Shown: positions 43,364 through 50,565 of the stretch, one piece after another
How the letters are laid out: every line of letters starts with the position of its first letter
How positions within the stretch are numbered: the first letter of the stretch is position 1
Source of the DNA: Streptomyces antibioticus
GTDB taxonomy: Bacteria; Actinomycetota; Actinomycetes; Streptomycetales; Streptomycetaceae
Assembly (NCBI RefSeq): GCF_001514065.1
Contig: NZ_KQ948428.1
Span: 1,305 to 65,304 of the forward strand
DNA: 64,000 nt
Direction of reading: 5' to 3'
The notes under the pieces: model-generated
Databases searched by the model: none
Told to the model about the DNA's origin: nothing
What the model saw: the letters and a program-made list of their open reading frames with translations, nothing else
Made by a program: the position numbers and the translations under genes

Positions 43364-44242
43364 TCAGACCGGACGGACGGCCGTGTGCACCGTGCGGGCC
43401 GTCAGGACGAACACGTCCGGGCGGTGGTGCAGGCTCGCCTTGTCGTCGGGGTCGACGAGCCGGTCGAGGGTGGCGCGGTCGTCGGCGTCGAGGCGCTCGC
43501 CGAGCACGTCCCGCATCCGGGTGAAGGCGGTCACGGCACAGCGCCGGGCCCGGTCGGTGGTGGGGGCGGGCAGGTCGAGGAGGAAGCTGCGGGTGCCGGT
43601 CGGCCTCAGCCCCACGGACGTCATCAGCGCCGCCCAGTCCTCGATCTCGTCGACCGACCCGGGCAGCGCGGCCCGCATCTCGGTGAACCACTCCTCGTGC
43701 ACCGCGTCGAGCCGGGCCTGGAGCCCCGGGCGGCCGATGCCGATGTCGCGCGGCAGATACCGGGTGGGCAGACTGCCCTCCAGCAGGGCAAGGGTGCCGC
43801 CGGGCGCGAGCCGCGCGGCGAACGCGGCCAGGGCGGCCTTCTGGTCACCGAGGTGGTGCAGGCTCCAGCTGGCCCAGAGTAGATCGGCGGGATAGTCCAA
43901 GTCGCCCAGCACATCGGGCAGTTCACCGGCGAGCGTGCCGAACCGGTCCGCGACGCCGAGCCGCCCGGCCCGCTCCCGGGCCCGTTCGAGCAGCGTCTGA
44001 GACCCGTCGACGGCGACGACCCGGGCGCCGGGGAAGGTGTCGGCGAGCAGACACGACACGACCCCCGGCCCACTGCCCGCGTCGACGACGAGCCCTGGCT
44101 CGGTCTGCCGCTTGGCCAGCCAGGCCATGGCATGCTCGTACAGCGGCGTGTACAGCTCGGCCTGGTCCTCCAGCATCGGGGCCATCTCGGCCCAGTCGAT
44201 GTCGGTGTGGTCGTGGTGCTGGTGGTTGTGGTCGTGCGCCAT
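43364..44242 (-). CDS. Class I SAM-dependent methyltransferase with His-rich N-terminus
   Basis: A 292-aa protein. The SAM site is VVDAGSGPGVVSCLLADTFPGARVVAVDGS, with WASWSLHHLGDQKAAL (motif II region) and RLAPGGTLALLEGS (motif III). The first 14 residues, MAHDHNHQHHDHTD, hold six His, which could bind a metal or serve in regulation; this is not a usual part of the fold. It is divergent from the PhyH-type dioxygenase gene over 124 bp. The methyl acceptor is unknown. Confidence 0.85.
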   Translation of the reverse strand: MAHDHNHQHHDHTDIDWAEMAPMLEDQAELYTPLYEHAMAWLAKRQTEPGLVVDAGSGPGVVSCLLADTFPGARVVAVDGSQTLLERARERAGRLGVADRFGTLAGELPDVLGDLDYPADLLWASWSLHHLGDQKAALAAFAARLAPGGTLALLEGSLPTRYLPRDIGIGRPGLQARLDAVHEEWFTEMRAALPGSVDEIEDWAALMTSVGLRPTGTRSFLLDLPAPTTDRARRCAVTAFTRMRDVLGERLDADDRATLDRLVDPDDKASLHHRPDVFVLTARTVHTAVRPV

Positions 44243-44366
44243 GGTGGTCAGCCTCTCGTCCGTGTGCGGCCAGCGTGCGCCGACGCACCGGGAGGAGGCC
44301 AGTACCGTTGCCGGGACGGCAAAAAACGGGGTGCGGATGATGCGTCCTGGCGTCCAGGATGGCCGG

Positions 44367-45137
44367 ATGGACGACCAGATGGTGGAGCGGTTCCTCGAGG
44401 ACGGATTCGTGAGGATCGAGGGCGCGTTCCCGCCGCGCGTCGCCGAGCACTGCGCGCGACTGCTGTGGCGGGAGACGGGGTACGACGCCGAGGACCCGGC
44501 GACCTGGAAGGACCCGGTGGTGTGGGTCCAGGACATGGCACAGGGACCGTTCGCCGCTGCGGCCAACTCCCCTGTGCTGCATGAGGCGTTCGACGCCCTG
44601 ACCGGCAAGGACCGCTGGCAGTCCCGCTACTCGCTGGGCAGCTTCCCGCTCCGTTTCCCGCACGAGGAGGAACCGGATGACGCGGGCTGGCACATCGAAG
44701 GAAGTTACGTCCCCGAGGGCGCCCCGCTCCCCCACACCAACCTGCGCTCCCGTGACCGCGCCCTGCTGATGCTGTTCCTCTTCTCGGAGATCACCGAGGC
44801 GGACGCCCCGACCCGCATCAGGGTCGGCTCACATCTCGACGTACCCCCGGTCCTGGAGCCGTACGGCGAGCCGGGCGCCGACTTCCTGACGCTGGGCCCG
44901 CAGGTGGCCGCGGCCTCGGCCCACCGCCCCCTGGCCCACGCCACGGGCAAGCCGGGCGACGTCTACCTCTGCCACCCCTTCCTGGTCCACGCGGCCCAGC
45001 CCCACCACGGCACCCGCCCCCGCTTCATGGCACAACCACCGTTGATGTCGGCGACGCCTCATGAACTGGACCGCGAGGACGCGAACTACTCCCCGGTGGA
45101 ACAGGCGATCCGCCGGGGCCTGTCAGCACGGAACTGA
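44367..45137 (+). CDS. Phytanoyl-CoA dioxygenase (PhyH)-family protein
   Basis: A 256-aa Fe(II)/2-oxoglutarate-type oxygenase. Start VERFLEDGFVRIEGAFPPRVAE is typical of the family. The first metal ligand is His in GWHIEGSYVPEG; the usual next ligand Asp (HxD) is replaced by Glu (HIE). The distal His and the 2-oxoglutarate-binding Arg are in LCHPFLVHAAQPHHGTRPR. The H-x-E form may still bind iron. AGGA sits 8 nt before the ATG at 44367. The substrate is unknown. Confidence 0.8.
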   Translation: MDDQMVERFLEDGFVRIEGAFPPRVAEHCARLLWRETGYDAEDPATWKDPVVWVQDMAQGPFAAAANSPVLHEAFDALTGKDRWQSRYSLGSFPLRFPHEEEPDDAGWHIEGSYVPEGAPLPHTNLRSRDRALLMLFLFSEITEADAPTRIRVGSHLDVPPVLEPYGEPGADFLTLGPQVAAASAHRPLAHATGKPGDVYLCHPFLVHAAQPHHGTRPRFMAQPPLMSATPHELDREDANYSPVEQAIRRGLSARN

Positions 45138-45157
45138 CAAACCCCGGCGGCGACGGA

Positions 45158-45243
45158 CGCCCCTAAGGGGCGCGGGGCTGTATCTGATGTGCGGCTACCG
45201 CCGCGCGGGCGCGATCAGCCACACTCAACCGGCAGCCGCCGAC
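45158..45243. repeat. Dispersed intergenic palindromic repeat typical of Streptomyces
   Basis: The stretch starts with a 6-bp hairpin (CGCCCCTAAGGGGCG, 45158-45172), then CGGGGCTGTATCTGATGTGC, a GCGGCTACCGCCGC stem-like part, GCGATCAGCCACA, and ends GGCAGCCGCCGAC. From memory, sequences of this form lie between many Streptomyces genes, next to stop codons. It covers the gap between the dioxygenase and GH6 stops and may work as a terminator for both. Only one copy is in this window. Confidence 0.6.
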
Positions 45244-45249
45244 GCACCG

Positions 45250-46965
45250 TTACGGCAACGGCGGGTAGGCATTCTGCATCAACTGCTGGAACTGCGCCGA
45301 GAACCAGTGCCCCGACAGCGGAGCGTTGGGCAGCGCACCGGACATGTGGTTGTTGTTGCGCGGGTTACCCGTGTACGTCGGGTCGCACATCCGGTCGAAG
45401 CCCTTGCCCTCGTCGTTCGGAATGGCGCTGCTCGCCCCGTCGGACTCACCCGGCGGCTTGATCCAGACGTATGCGTCGATCCCGGCCGCCGGGCTGGCCT
45501 GCGGACGCTCGCCGAGGCCGGCGCCGGACTGGTTGCACCAGTTGCCGGTGTTGAGGCGCCGGTCGATACGGCCGCCGTCGACGTAGGTGTCCACGTCGGT
45601 CTTGGCGCCGGGACCGGTGGGCCGGGCGCTGCCGCCCCAGCCGTTGCGGGAGGTGTCGATGAGCATGCCGACGCCCGAGGCAAAGCCCTGGCTCACGGCC
45701 TCCTGGCGGAAGGCCTGGGCGTAGGAGAGCTCGTCGACGTACCGGTTCCAGTCGACCCACTTCGACTCGCGCACGGACTTGCCGTTCACGGAGTCGTTGA
45801 TGGTGTAGTACGGCTCCTTCAGCGCGCTGTAGTTGGCGGTGTTGGTGATGAAGCCGTGGACGTCGTTCACCGTGGCGCCCTCGGCGGTCGCCGCCTGCTT
45901 GATCGTCTGCACGGTGGCCGAGAAGTTGTCGTCCCAGCCGAGCCAGCCGTGGTGCCCGGCGTCCACGTAGTTGTAGACGTTGGGGACGTCACCGAGCTTG
46001 TTCAGCGCGTAGCCGACACCCTTGATGTAGTTGCCGTTGGACTTCATCGTGTCGCAGTTGGGGGTGGCGGTGTTCCGGGGCGACACGTTGGTGACGAGGT
46101 TCGGCAGGGAGTCGAGCTCGACCGTGGTGACGATCCGCAGCGAGGCGTACTTGGGATCGGCGAGGATCGCGGCGATCGGGTCGATGTACTGCGTCTTGTA
46201 CTTGTCGATGTCCGTCGGACCGAACTCGCCGTTGGAGGCGAGCGCGGCACAGTCGCGGCCCGGCAGGTCGTAGATCACCAGCTGGACGGCGAGTTCGCCG
46301 CTGCCCTTCTGCTTGAGGGCCTCGTCGAGGTGCGCCCGCAGACCCATCTTCCCGCCGGCGCCGGCGATCGCGGCGACCCGGTCCAGCCACACGCCGGTGG
46401 GCTGGTTGGCGATCCGGCTGCCGCCGGGCTCGGCGGCGGCATTGGCGGCCCACTCCGGGTTCACATACACCTTGGCGCCGGAGTACGGGTTGTCGACGCG
46501 GTTGCCGGTGCCGGGGTCCGGCGGGTTCGTCGGGCCGCCGCCACCGTCGTCGACGTTGCAGGTCACACCGTCGAGGGTGAAGGTGGCCGGGACGGCGTTG
46601 GTGCCGCTGTAGGTGCCCTGGAAGCCGAAGCTGGTCGAACCGCCGGTGGGGAGCGTGCCGTTGTAGCTCTCGTTGGCGGCGGTGACGGCCGTCCCGCTCT
46701 GGGTGACCTTCGCGTTCCAGCCGCTGGTGACCTTCTGGTTACCGGCGTACGACCACTTGACCGCCCAACTGCTCTTGGCGGCGCCGTTGTTGGTGATCGT
46801 CACGTTGGCGGTGAAGCCGGTGCCCCAGTCGTTCTGCACCTTGTAGTCCACGGTGCAGGGGATCGCCGAGACACCGGCGTCCGCCGGATAGGCCGCGAGC
46901 GCGGTGCCGGAGGCTCCGGCGATCAGGGCCATCGCTGCGAGCAGCGCAGTTCTGGTACGACTCAT
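45250..46965 (-). CDS. Secreted GH6 cellobiohydrolase with N-terminal CBM2
   Basis: A 571-aa exported cellulase. Signal peptide RTALLAAMALIAGASGTALA; a CBM2 cellulose-binding domain at about 34-138 (CTVDYKVQNDWGTGFTANVTI...VTCN); a Gly/Pro linker; the GH6 domain from about 155. GH6 motifs: LVIYDLPGRDCAALASNGEF with the proton-donor Asp, RIVTTVELDSLPNLVTN, YVDAGHHGWLGW, SQGFASGVGMLIDTSRNGWGG and YVWIKPPGESDG. It releases cellobiose from non-reducing chain ends. The length and closing loops fit an exo-acting enzyme rather than an endoglucanase. It is divergent from GH48 over a region with CebR-like boxes, so it is probably induced by cellobiose. Confidence 0.9.
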   Translation of the reverse strand: MSRTRTALLAAMALIAGASGTALAAYPADAGVSAIPCTVDYKVQNDWGTGFTANVTITNNGAAKSSWAVKWSYAGNQKVTSGWNAKVTQSGTAVTAANESYNGTLPTGGSTSFGFQGTYSGTNAVPATFTLDGVTCNVDDGGGGPTNPPDPGTGNRVDNPYSGAKVYVNPEWAANAAAEPGGSRIANQPTGVWLDRVAAIAGAGGKMGLRAHLDEALKQKGSGELAVQLVIYDLPGRDCAALASNGEFGPTDIDKYKTQYIDPIAAILADPKYASLRIVTTVELDSLPNLVTNVSPRNTATPNCDTMKSNGNYIKGVGYALNKLGDVPNVYNYVDAGHHGWLGWDDNFSATVQTIKQAATAEGATVNDVHGFITNTANYSALKEPYYTINDSVNGKSVRESKWVDWNRYVDELSYAQAFRQEAVSQGFASGVGMLIDTSRNGWGGSARPTGPGAKTDVDTYVDGGRIDRRLNTGNWCNQSGAGLGERPQASPAAGIDAYVWIKPPGESDGASSAIPNDEGKGFDRMCDPTYTGNPRNNNHMSGALPNAPLSGHWFSAQFQQLMQNAYPPLP

Positions 46966-47041
46966 GAGTGCGGGTTTCCTTCTCGGTTGCGGGTGTCAGC
47001 CGTTCAGGGCGCGCAGATGGTCATGCAGCCCGATGCGTCGA

Positions 47042-47197
47042 TCAGGCCGAAGGGGCGCCGGAATACGCCGAGTTGATGCGGGACAGGCCGAGCCGACACT
47101 CGGCGTGCGGCGGAACGCGTCGAGGCACCCTGACGGACCCGACGAGGGTCACGGCGCCGGCGACGGCTAAAAGTACTGAACGCGGGGGGTGTCGCAT
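47042..47197 (-). CDS. Possible 51-codon leader ORF ahead of the GH6 gene
   Basis: An ATG lies 7 nt after AAGGAG on the minus strand and opens 51 codons (start MRHPPRSVLLAVAGAVTL, end SRINSAYSGAPSA). Codon 10 is TTA, the rare bldA-dependent Leu codon. The first ten codons have low third-position GC, but codons 11-51 have about 88 percent, as in real genes. It lies inside the probable GH6 leader, downstream of the CebR-like box. I do not recognise the product. It may be a leader peptide or a chance ORF. Confidence 0.3.
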   Translation of the reverse strand: MRHPPRSVLLAVAGAVTLVGSVRVPRRVPPHAECRLGLSRINSAYSGAPSA

Positions 47198-47244
47198 GAG
47201 CGACTCCTTGCAGATCAGCGGGCCGTGACGGCCGCGTCGACTGA

Positions 47245-47258
47245 TGGAATCGCTCCCA
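47245..47258. promoter_or_regulatory. CebR-like operator, GH6 side
   Basis: TGGAATCGCTCCCA matches the CebR box TGGGAGCGCTCCCA in 12 of 14 positions. It lies 280 bp before the GH6 start on the minus strand, close to where its transcript should begin. CebR is the LacI-family cellobiose-responsive repressor of Streptomyces cellulase genes; the mismatches suggest weaker binding. Confidence 0.7.
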
Positions 47259-47280
47259 CTGGTGTCACCGAAGCTAGCGC

Positions 47281-47312
47281 CAAGTGACGTTGAAGAACAG
47301 ATGCGTCACTTG
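47281..47312. promoter_or_regulatory. Perfect 9-bp inverted repeat in the GH6/GH48 control region
   Basis: CAAGTGACG (47281-47289) and CGTCACTTG (47304-47312) are exact complements around a 14-nt spacer. The right arm overlaps a possible -35 element (TTGACT, 47310-47315, with TCGAAT 17 bp on). It differs from the CebR box, so a second regulator is possible. Confidence 0.5.
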
Positions 47313-47359
47313 ACTTTCCTCAACCTCATTCATCGAATCTTTTCGACTCTTCAAGCACC

Positions 47360-47401
47360 TTGACCCCTCACACCCTCTTCCCCACTATGGGAGCGCTCCC
47401 A
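47360..47401 (+). promoter_or_regulatory. GH48 promoter with perfect CebR box
   Basis: TTGACC (47360-47365) and CACTAT (47383-47388) are 17 bp apart and make a plausible sigma-70-type promoter. The perfect 14-bp palindrome TGGGAGCGCTCCCA (47388-47401) starts at the last base of the -10 element, where a bound repressor would block RNA polymerase. The GH48 ATG is 46 bp further on. The remaining parts of this 482-bp intergenic region hold the GH6-side box, the 9-bp inverted repeat and the possible leader ORF. Confidence 0.75.
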
Positions 47402-47447
47402 CTGGTTCAAGCCTTGACTTCTCCGAGCCGCAAGGAGGAACCAGCAC

Positions 47448-50363
47448 ATGGCACCGAGAAGGAGACGCCGGACTGCCCGGCGCTTATGGACGGCTGTCGT
47501 GGCTGCACTGGCCCTGCCGTTCACGATGCTGAGTACGGGTTCAACTCCCGCACAGGCAGCAGCAGTTCAGTGCAGCGTCGACTACAAGACCAATGACTGG
47601 GGGTCCGGCTTCACCACGGACGTGACGATCACCAACCGTGGCACGGACCCCATCAGCGGCTGGACACTGACGTACGCCTACGCGGGCAACCAGAAGCTGT
47701 CCAACGGCTGGAACGGAACCTGGTCCCAGTCCGGCCAGGACATCACGGTGAAGAACGCCTCGTACAACGGGACCATCGCGGCCGGCGCCGCGGTCTCCAC
47801 CGGCGCGCAGTTCACCTACAGCGGCAGCAACGCCGCGCCCACGTCGTTCGCGGTCAACGGCACCGCGTGCGTCGGCGCCCACCAGCCGCCGATCACGGTG
47901 CTGACCAGCCCGGCCGCGGGCGCCGTCTACACCCAGGGCACGGCCGTCCCGCTCGCGGCGACCGCCGCGGCCGCGGACAACGCGACCATCAGCAAGGTGG
48001 AGTTCTACGACAACACCACGCTGCTGGGCACCGACACGACCGCGCCGTACTCTCTTTCGGTCTCAAGTTTGACCGTGGGCAGTCATTCGCTGCTGGCGAA
48101 GGCGTACGACAGCCTGGGCGCGTCGGCGGAGTCGACACCGGTCGGCATCACGGTCGCCTCGGGTCCCGCCGTGGTGGCCTCGACCACTCAACTCGCCGTC
48201 CAGCAGGGCAAGACGGCCACCTACGACATCAAGCTGTCGACCCAGCCGTCCGCCAACGTGACCGTCACGACGGCGCGGGCGAGCGGCAACTCGGGCCTGT
48301 CCGTGACCGGCGGGGCTTCCCTGACCTTCACCCCGTCGAACTGGAACACGGCCCAGAAGGTGACCATCACCGCCGACTCCTCGGGCACCGGCGCGGCGAC
48401 CTTCGAGTCGTCGGCCACGGGCCACGCGAAGGCGGCGGTGACGGTCACCCAGATCGCCGCGTCGAAGGAGTACGACGCCCGCTTCCTGGAGCTGTACGGG
48501 AAGATCACCAACCCGGCGAACGGCTACTTCTCCCCCGAGGGCATTCCCTACCACTCGGTGGAGACGCTGATCGTCGAGGCGCCCGACCACGGCCATGAGA
48601 CCACGTCGGAGGCGTACAGCTACCTCCTGTGGCTCCAGGCCATGTACGGCAAGGTGACGGGCGACTGGTCCAAGTTCAACGGCGCCTGGGACATCATGGA
48701 GAAGTACATGATCCCCACGCACGCCGACCAGCCGACCAACTCCTTCTACAACGCCTCCAAGCCGGCGACCTACGCGCCCGAGCTGGACACCCCGAACGAG
48801 TATCCGGCGAAACTCGACTCGTCGGTCTCGGTCGGCTCCGACCCGATCGCGGCCGAGCTGAAGTCGGCGTACGGCACGGACGACATCTACGGCATGCACT
48901 GGCTCCAGGACGTCGACAACGTCTACGGCTACGGCAACGAGCCCGGCAAGTGCGAGGCGGGCCCGACGGCCACCGGACCGTCGTACATCAACACCTTCCA
49001 GCGCGGCGCGGAGGAGTCGGTGTGGGAGACGGTGCCGCAGCCGACCTGCGACCAGTTCAAGTACGGCGGCACCAACGGCTACTTGGACCTGTTCACCGGT
49101 GACTCCTCCTACTCCAAGCAGTGGAAGTTCACCAACGCCCCCGACGCCGACGCGCGGGCCGTGCAGGCCGCCTACTGGGCGGACGTCTGGGCGAAGCAGC
49201 AGGGCAAGGGCAGCGACGTCTCCGCGACCGTCGGCAAGGCCGCGAAGATGGGCGACTACCTGCGCTACGCGATGTACGACAAGTACTTCAAGAAGATAGG
49301 GAACTGCGTCGGGCCGTCGGCCTGCGCGGCCGGCACCGGCAAGAACTCCTCGATGTACCTGCTGTCCTGGTACTACGCGTGGGGCGGAGCGACGGACACC
49401 AGCGCCGGCTGGGCCTGGCGCATCGGCTCCAGCCACGCGCACAGCGGCTACCAGAACCCCCTGGCCGCCTACGCGCTCAGCTCGTTCGCCGACCTGAAGC
49501 CCAAGTCCTCGACGGGCGCGGCGGACTGGAACACCTCGCTCACCCGGCAGCTGGAGTTCTACCGCTGGCTGCAGTCGAACGAGGGCGCCATCGCGGGCGG
49601 TGCGACCAACAGCTGGGCGGGCCGCTACGCGACCCCGCCGGCCGGGAAGTCCACCTTCTACGGCATGTACTACGACCAGCAGCCCGTCTACCACGACCCG
49701 CCGTCCAACCAGTGGTTCGGCTTCCAGGCGTGGTCGATGGAGCGGGTGGCCGAGTACTACCAGCAGACGGGGAACGCGCAGGCCAAGGCGGTCCTCGACA
49801 AGTGGGTCGACTGGGCGCTGTCCAAGACCACGATCAACCCGGACGGCACCTACCAGATCCCCGCCACCCTCCAGTGGTCGGGCCAGCCCGACACCTGGAA
49901 CGCGTCAAGTCCCGGCGCCAACAGCGGACTTCATGTCACCGTCGCCGACTACACCAACGACGTGGGTGTGGCCGCCGCGTACGCCAAGACGCTGACGTAC
50001 TACGCGGACCGCTCGGGTGACACCGAGGCCGCTACGACGGCGAAGAAGCTCCTCGACGGCATGTGGGGCAACTACCAGGACAGCCTGGGCGTCGCAGTGC
50101 CGGAGAACCGGGCGGACTACAACCGGTTCGACGACGGCGTCTACATCCCGTCCGGCTGGACCGGCAAGATGCCGAACGGCGACGCGATCAACTCCTCGTC
50201 CACCTTCGAGTCCATCAGGTCCTTCTACAAGAACGACCCGGCCTGGTCGAAGATCCAGGCGTATCTCGCGGGCGGCGCGGTCCCGTCGTTCACGTACCAC
50301 CGTTTCTGGGCCCAGGCGGACATCGCCATGGCCATGGGTTCGTACGCGGAGCTTCTCGAATAA
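47448..50363 (+). CDS. Secreted GH48 cellobiohydrolase with N-terminal CBM2
   Basis: A 971-aa exported cellulase. After a basic start (twin-Arg runs) and hydrophobic signal ending in AQAAA, a CBM2 spans about 38-138 ([20 protein letters not shown]). Two Ig-like domains follow: [20 protein letters not shown] to VGITVASG (about 147-238), and a second at about 240-340. The GH48 domain runs from about 345 to the end: [44 protein letters not shown] with the catalytic Glu, [14 protein letters not shown] and [17 protein letters not shown]48 enzymes release cellobiose from reducing ends, opposite to GH6. AAGGAGG lies 8 nt before the ATG. Confidence 0.93.
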   Translation: MAPRRRRRTARRLWTAVVAALALPFTMLSTGSTPAQAAAVQCSVDYKTNDWGSGFTTDVTITNRGTDPISGWTLTYAYAGNQKLSNGWNGTWSQSGQDITVKNASYNGTIAAGAAVSTGAQFTYSGSNAAPTSFAVNGTACVGAHQPPITVLTSPAAGAVYTQGTAVPLAATAAAADNATISKVEFYDNTTLLGTDTTAPYSLSVSSLTVGSHSLLAKAYDSLGASAESTPVGITVASGPAVVASTTQLAVQQGKTATYDIKLSTQPSANVTVTTARASGNSGLSVTGGASLTFTPSNWNTAQKVTITADSSGTGAATFESSATGHAKAAVTVTQIAASKEYDARFLELYGKITNPANGYFSPEGIPYHSVETLIVEAPDHGHETTSEAYSYLLWLQAMYGKVTGDWSKFNGAWDIMEKYMIPTHADQPTNSFYNASKPATYAPELDTPNEYPAKLDSSVSVGSDPIAAELKSAYGTDDIYGMHWLQDVDNVYGYGNEPGKCEAGPTATGPSYINTFQRGAEESVWETVPQPTCDQFKYGGTNGYLDLFTGDSSYSKQWKFTNAPDADARAVQAAYWADVWAKQQGKGSDVSATVGKAAKMGDYLRYAMYDKYFKKIGNCVGPSACAAGTGKNSSMYLLSWYYAWGGATDTSAGWAWRIGSSHAHSGYQNPLAAYALSSFADLKPKSSTGAADWNTSLTRQLEFYRWLQSNEGAIAGGATNSWAGRYATPPAGKSTFYGMYYDQQPVYHDPPSNQWFGFQAWSMERVAEYYQQTGNAQAKAVLDKWVDWALSKTTINPDGTYQIPATLQWSGQPDTWNASSPGANSGLHVTVADYTNDVGVAAAYAKTLTYYADRSGDTEAATTAKKLLDGMWGNYQDSLGVAVPENRADYNRFDDGVYIPSGWTGKMPNGDAINSSSTFESIRSFYKNDPAWSKIQAYLAGGAVPSFTYHRFWAQADIAMAMGSYAELLE

Positions 50364-50402
50364 CCCCCGCCAGGCACTCCGCCTGAGGAGCACCGCGTAC
50401 CT

Positions 50403-50427
50403 GGTCCCGTCACCCGACGACGGGACC
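50403..50427. terminator. Hairpin between GH48 and GH74 genes
   Basis: GGTCCCGTC and GACGGGACC form a perfect 9-bp stem with a 7-nt loop, 40 bp past the GH48 stop. It may end the GH48 transcript, leaving GH74 under its own promoter and operator. Confidence 0.55.
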
Positions 50428-50485
50428 GACCGGCCGGGTGGCCCCCTCCCGCACTGGGGGCCGCCCGGCACCTCTCGCAGCGCAC

Positions 50486-50499
50486 GGAAAGCGCTTACC
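50486..50499. promoter_or_regulatory. LacI-family operator-like palindrome before GH74
   Basis: GGAAAGCGCTTACC is a palindrome with one mismatch around the AGCGCT core shared by many LacI-family operators. It lacks the outer GGG/CCC of the CebR box. It lies 67 bp before the GH74 start, so GH74 may have a regulator other than CebR. Confidence 0.45.
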
Positions 50500-50565
50500 G
50501 CACGCCTGTTCCGGCGCACGGCCCCTCCCCCGCGCCATCCCCCACATCCCGGAAAGGACACCCCC

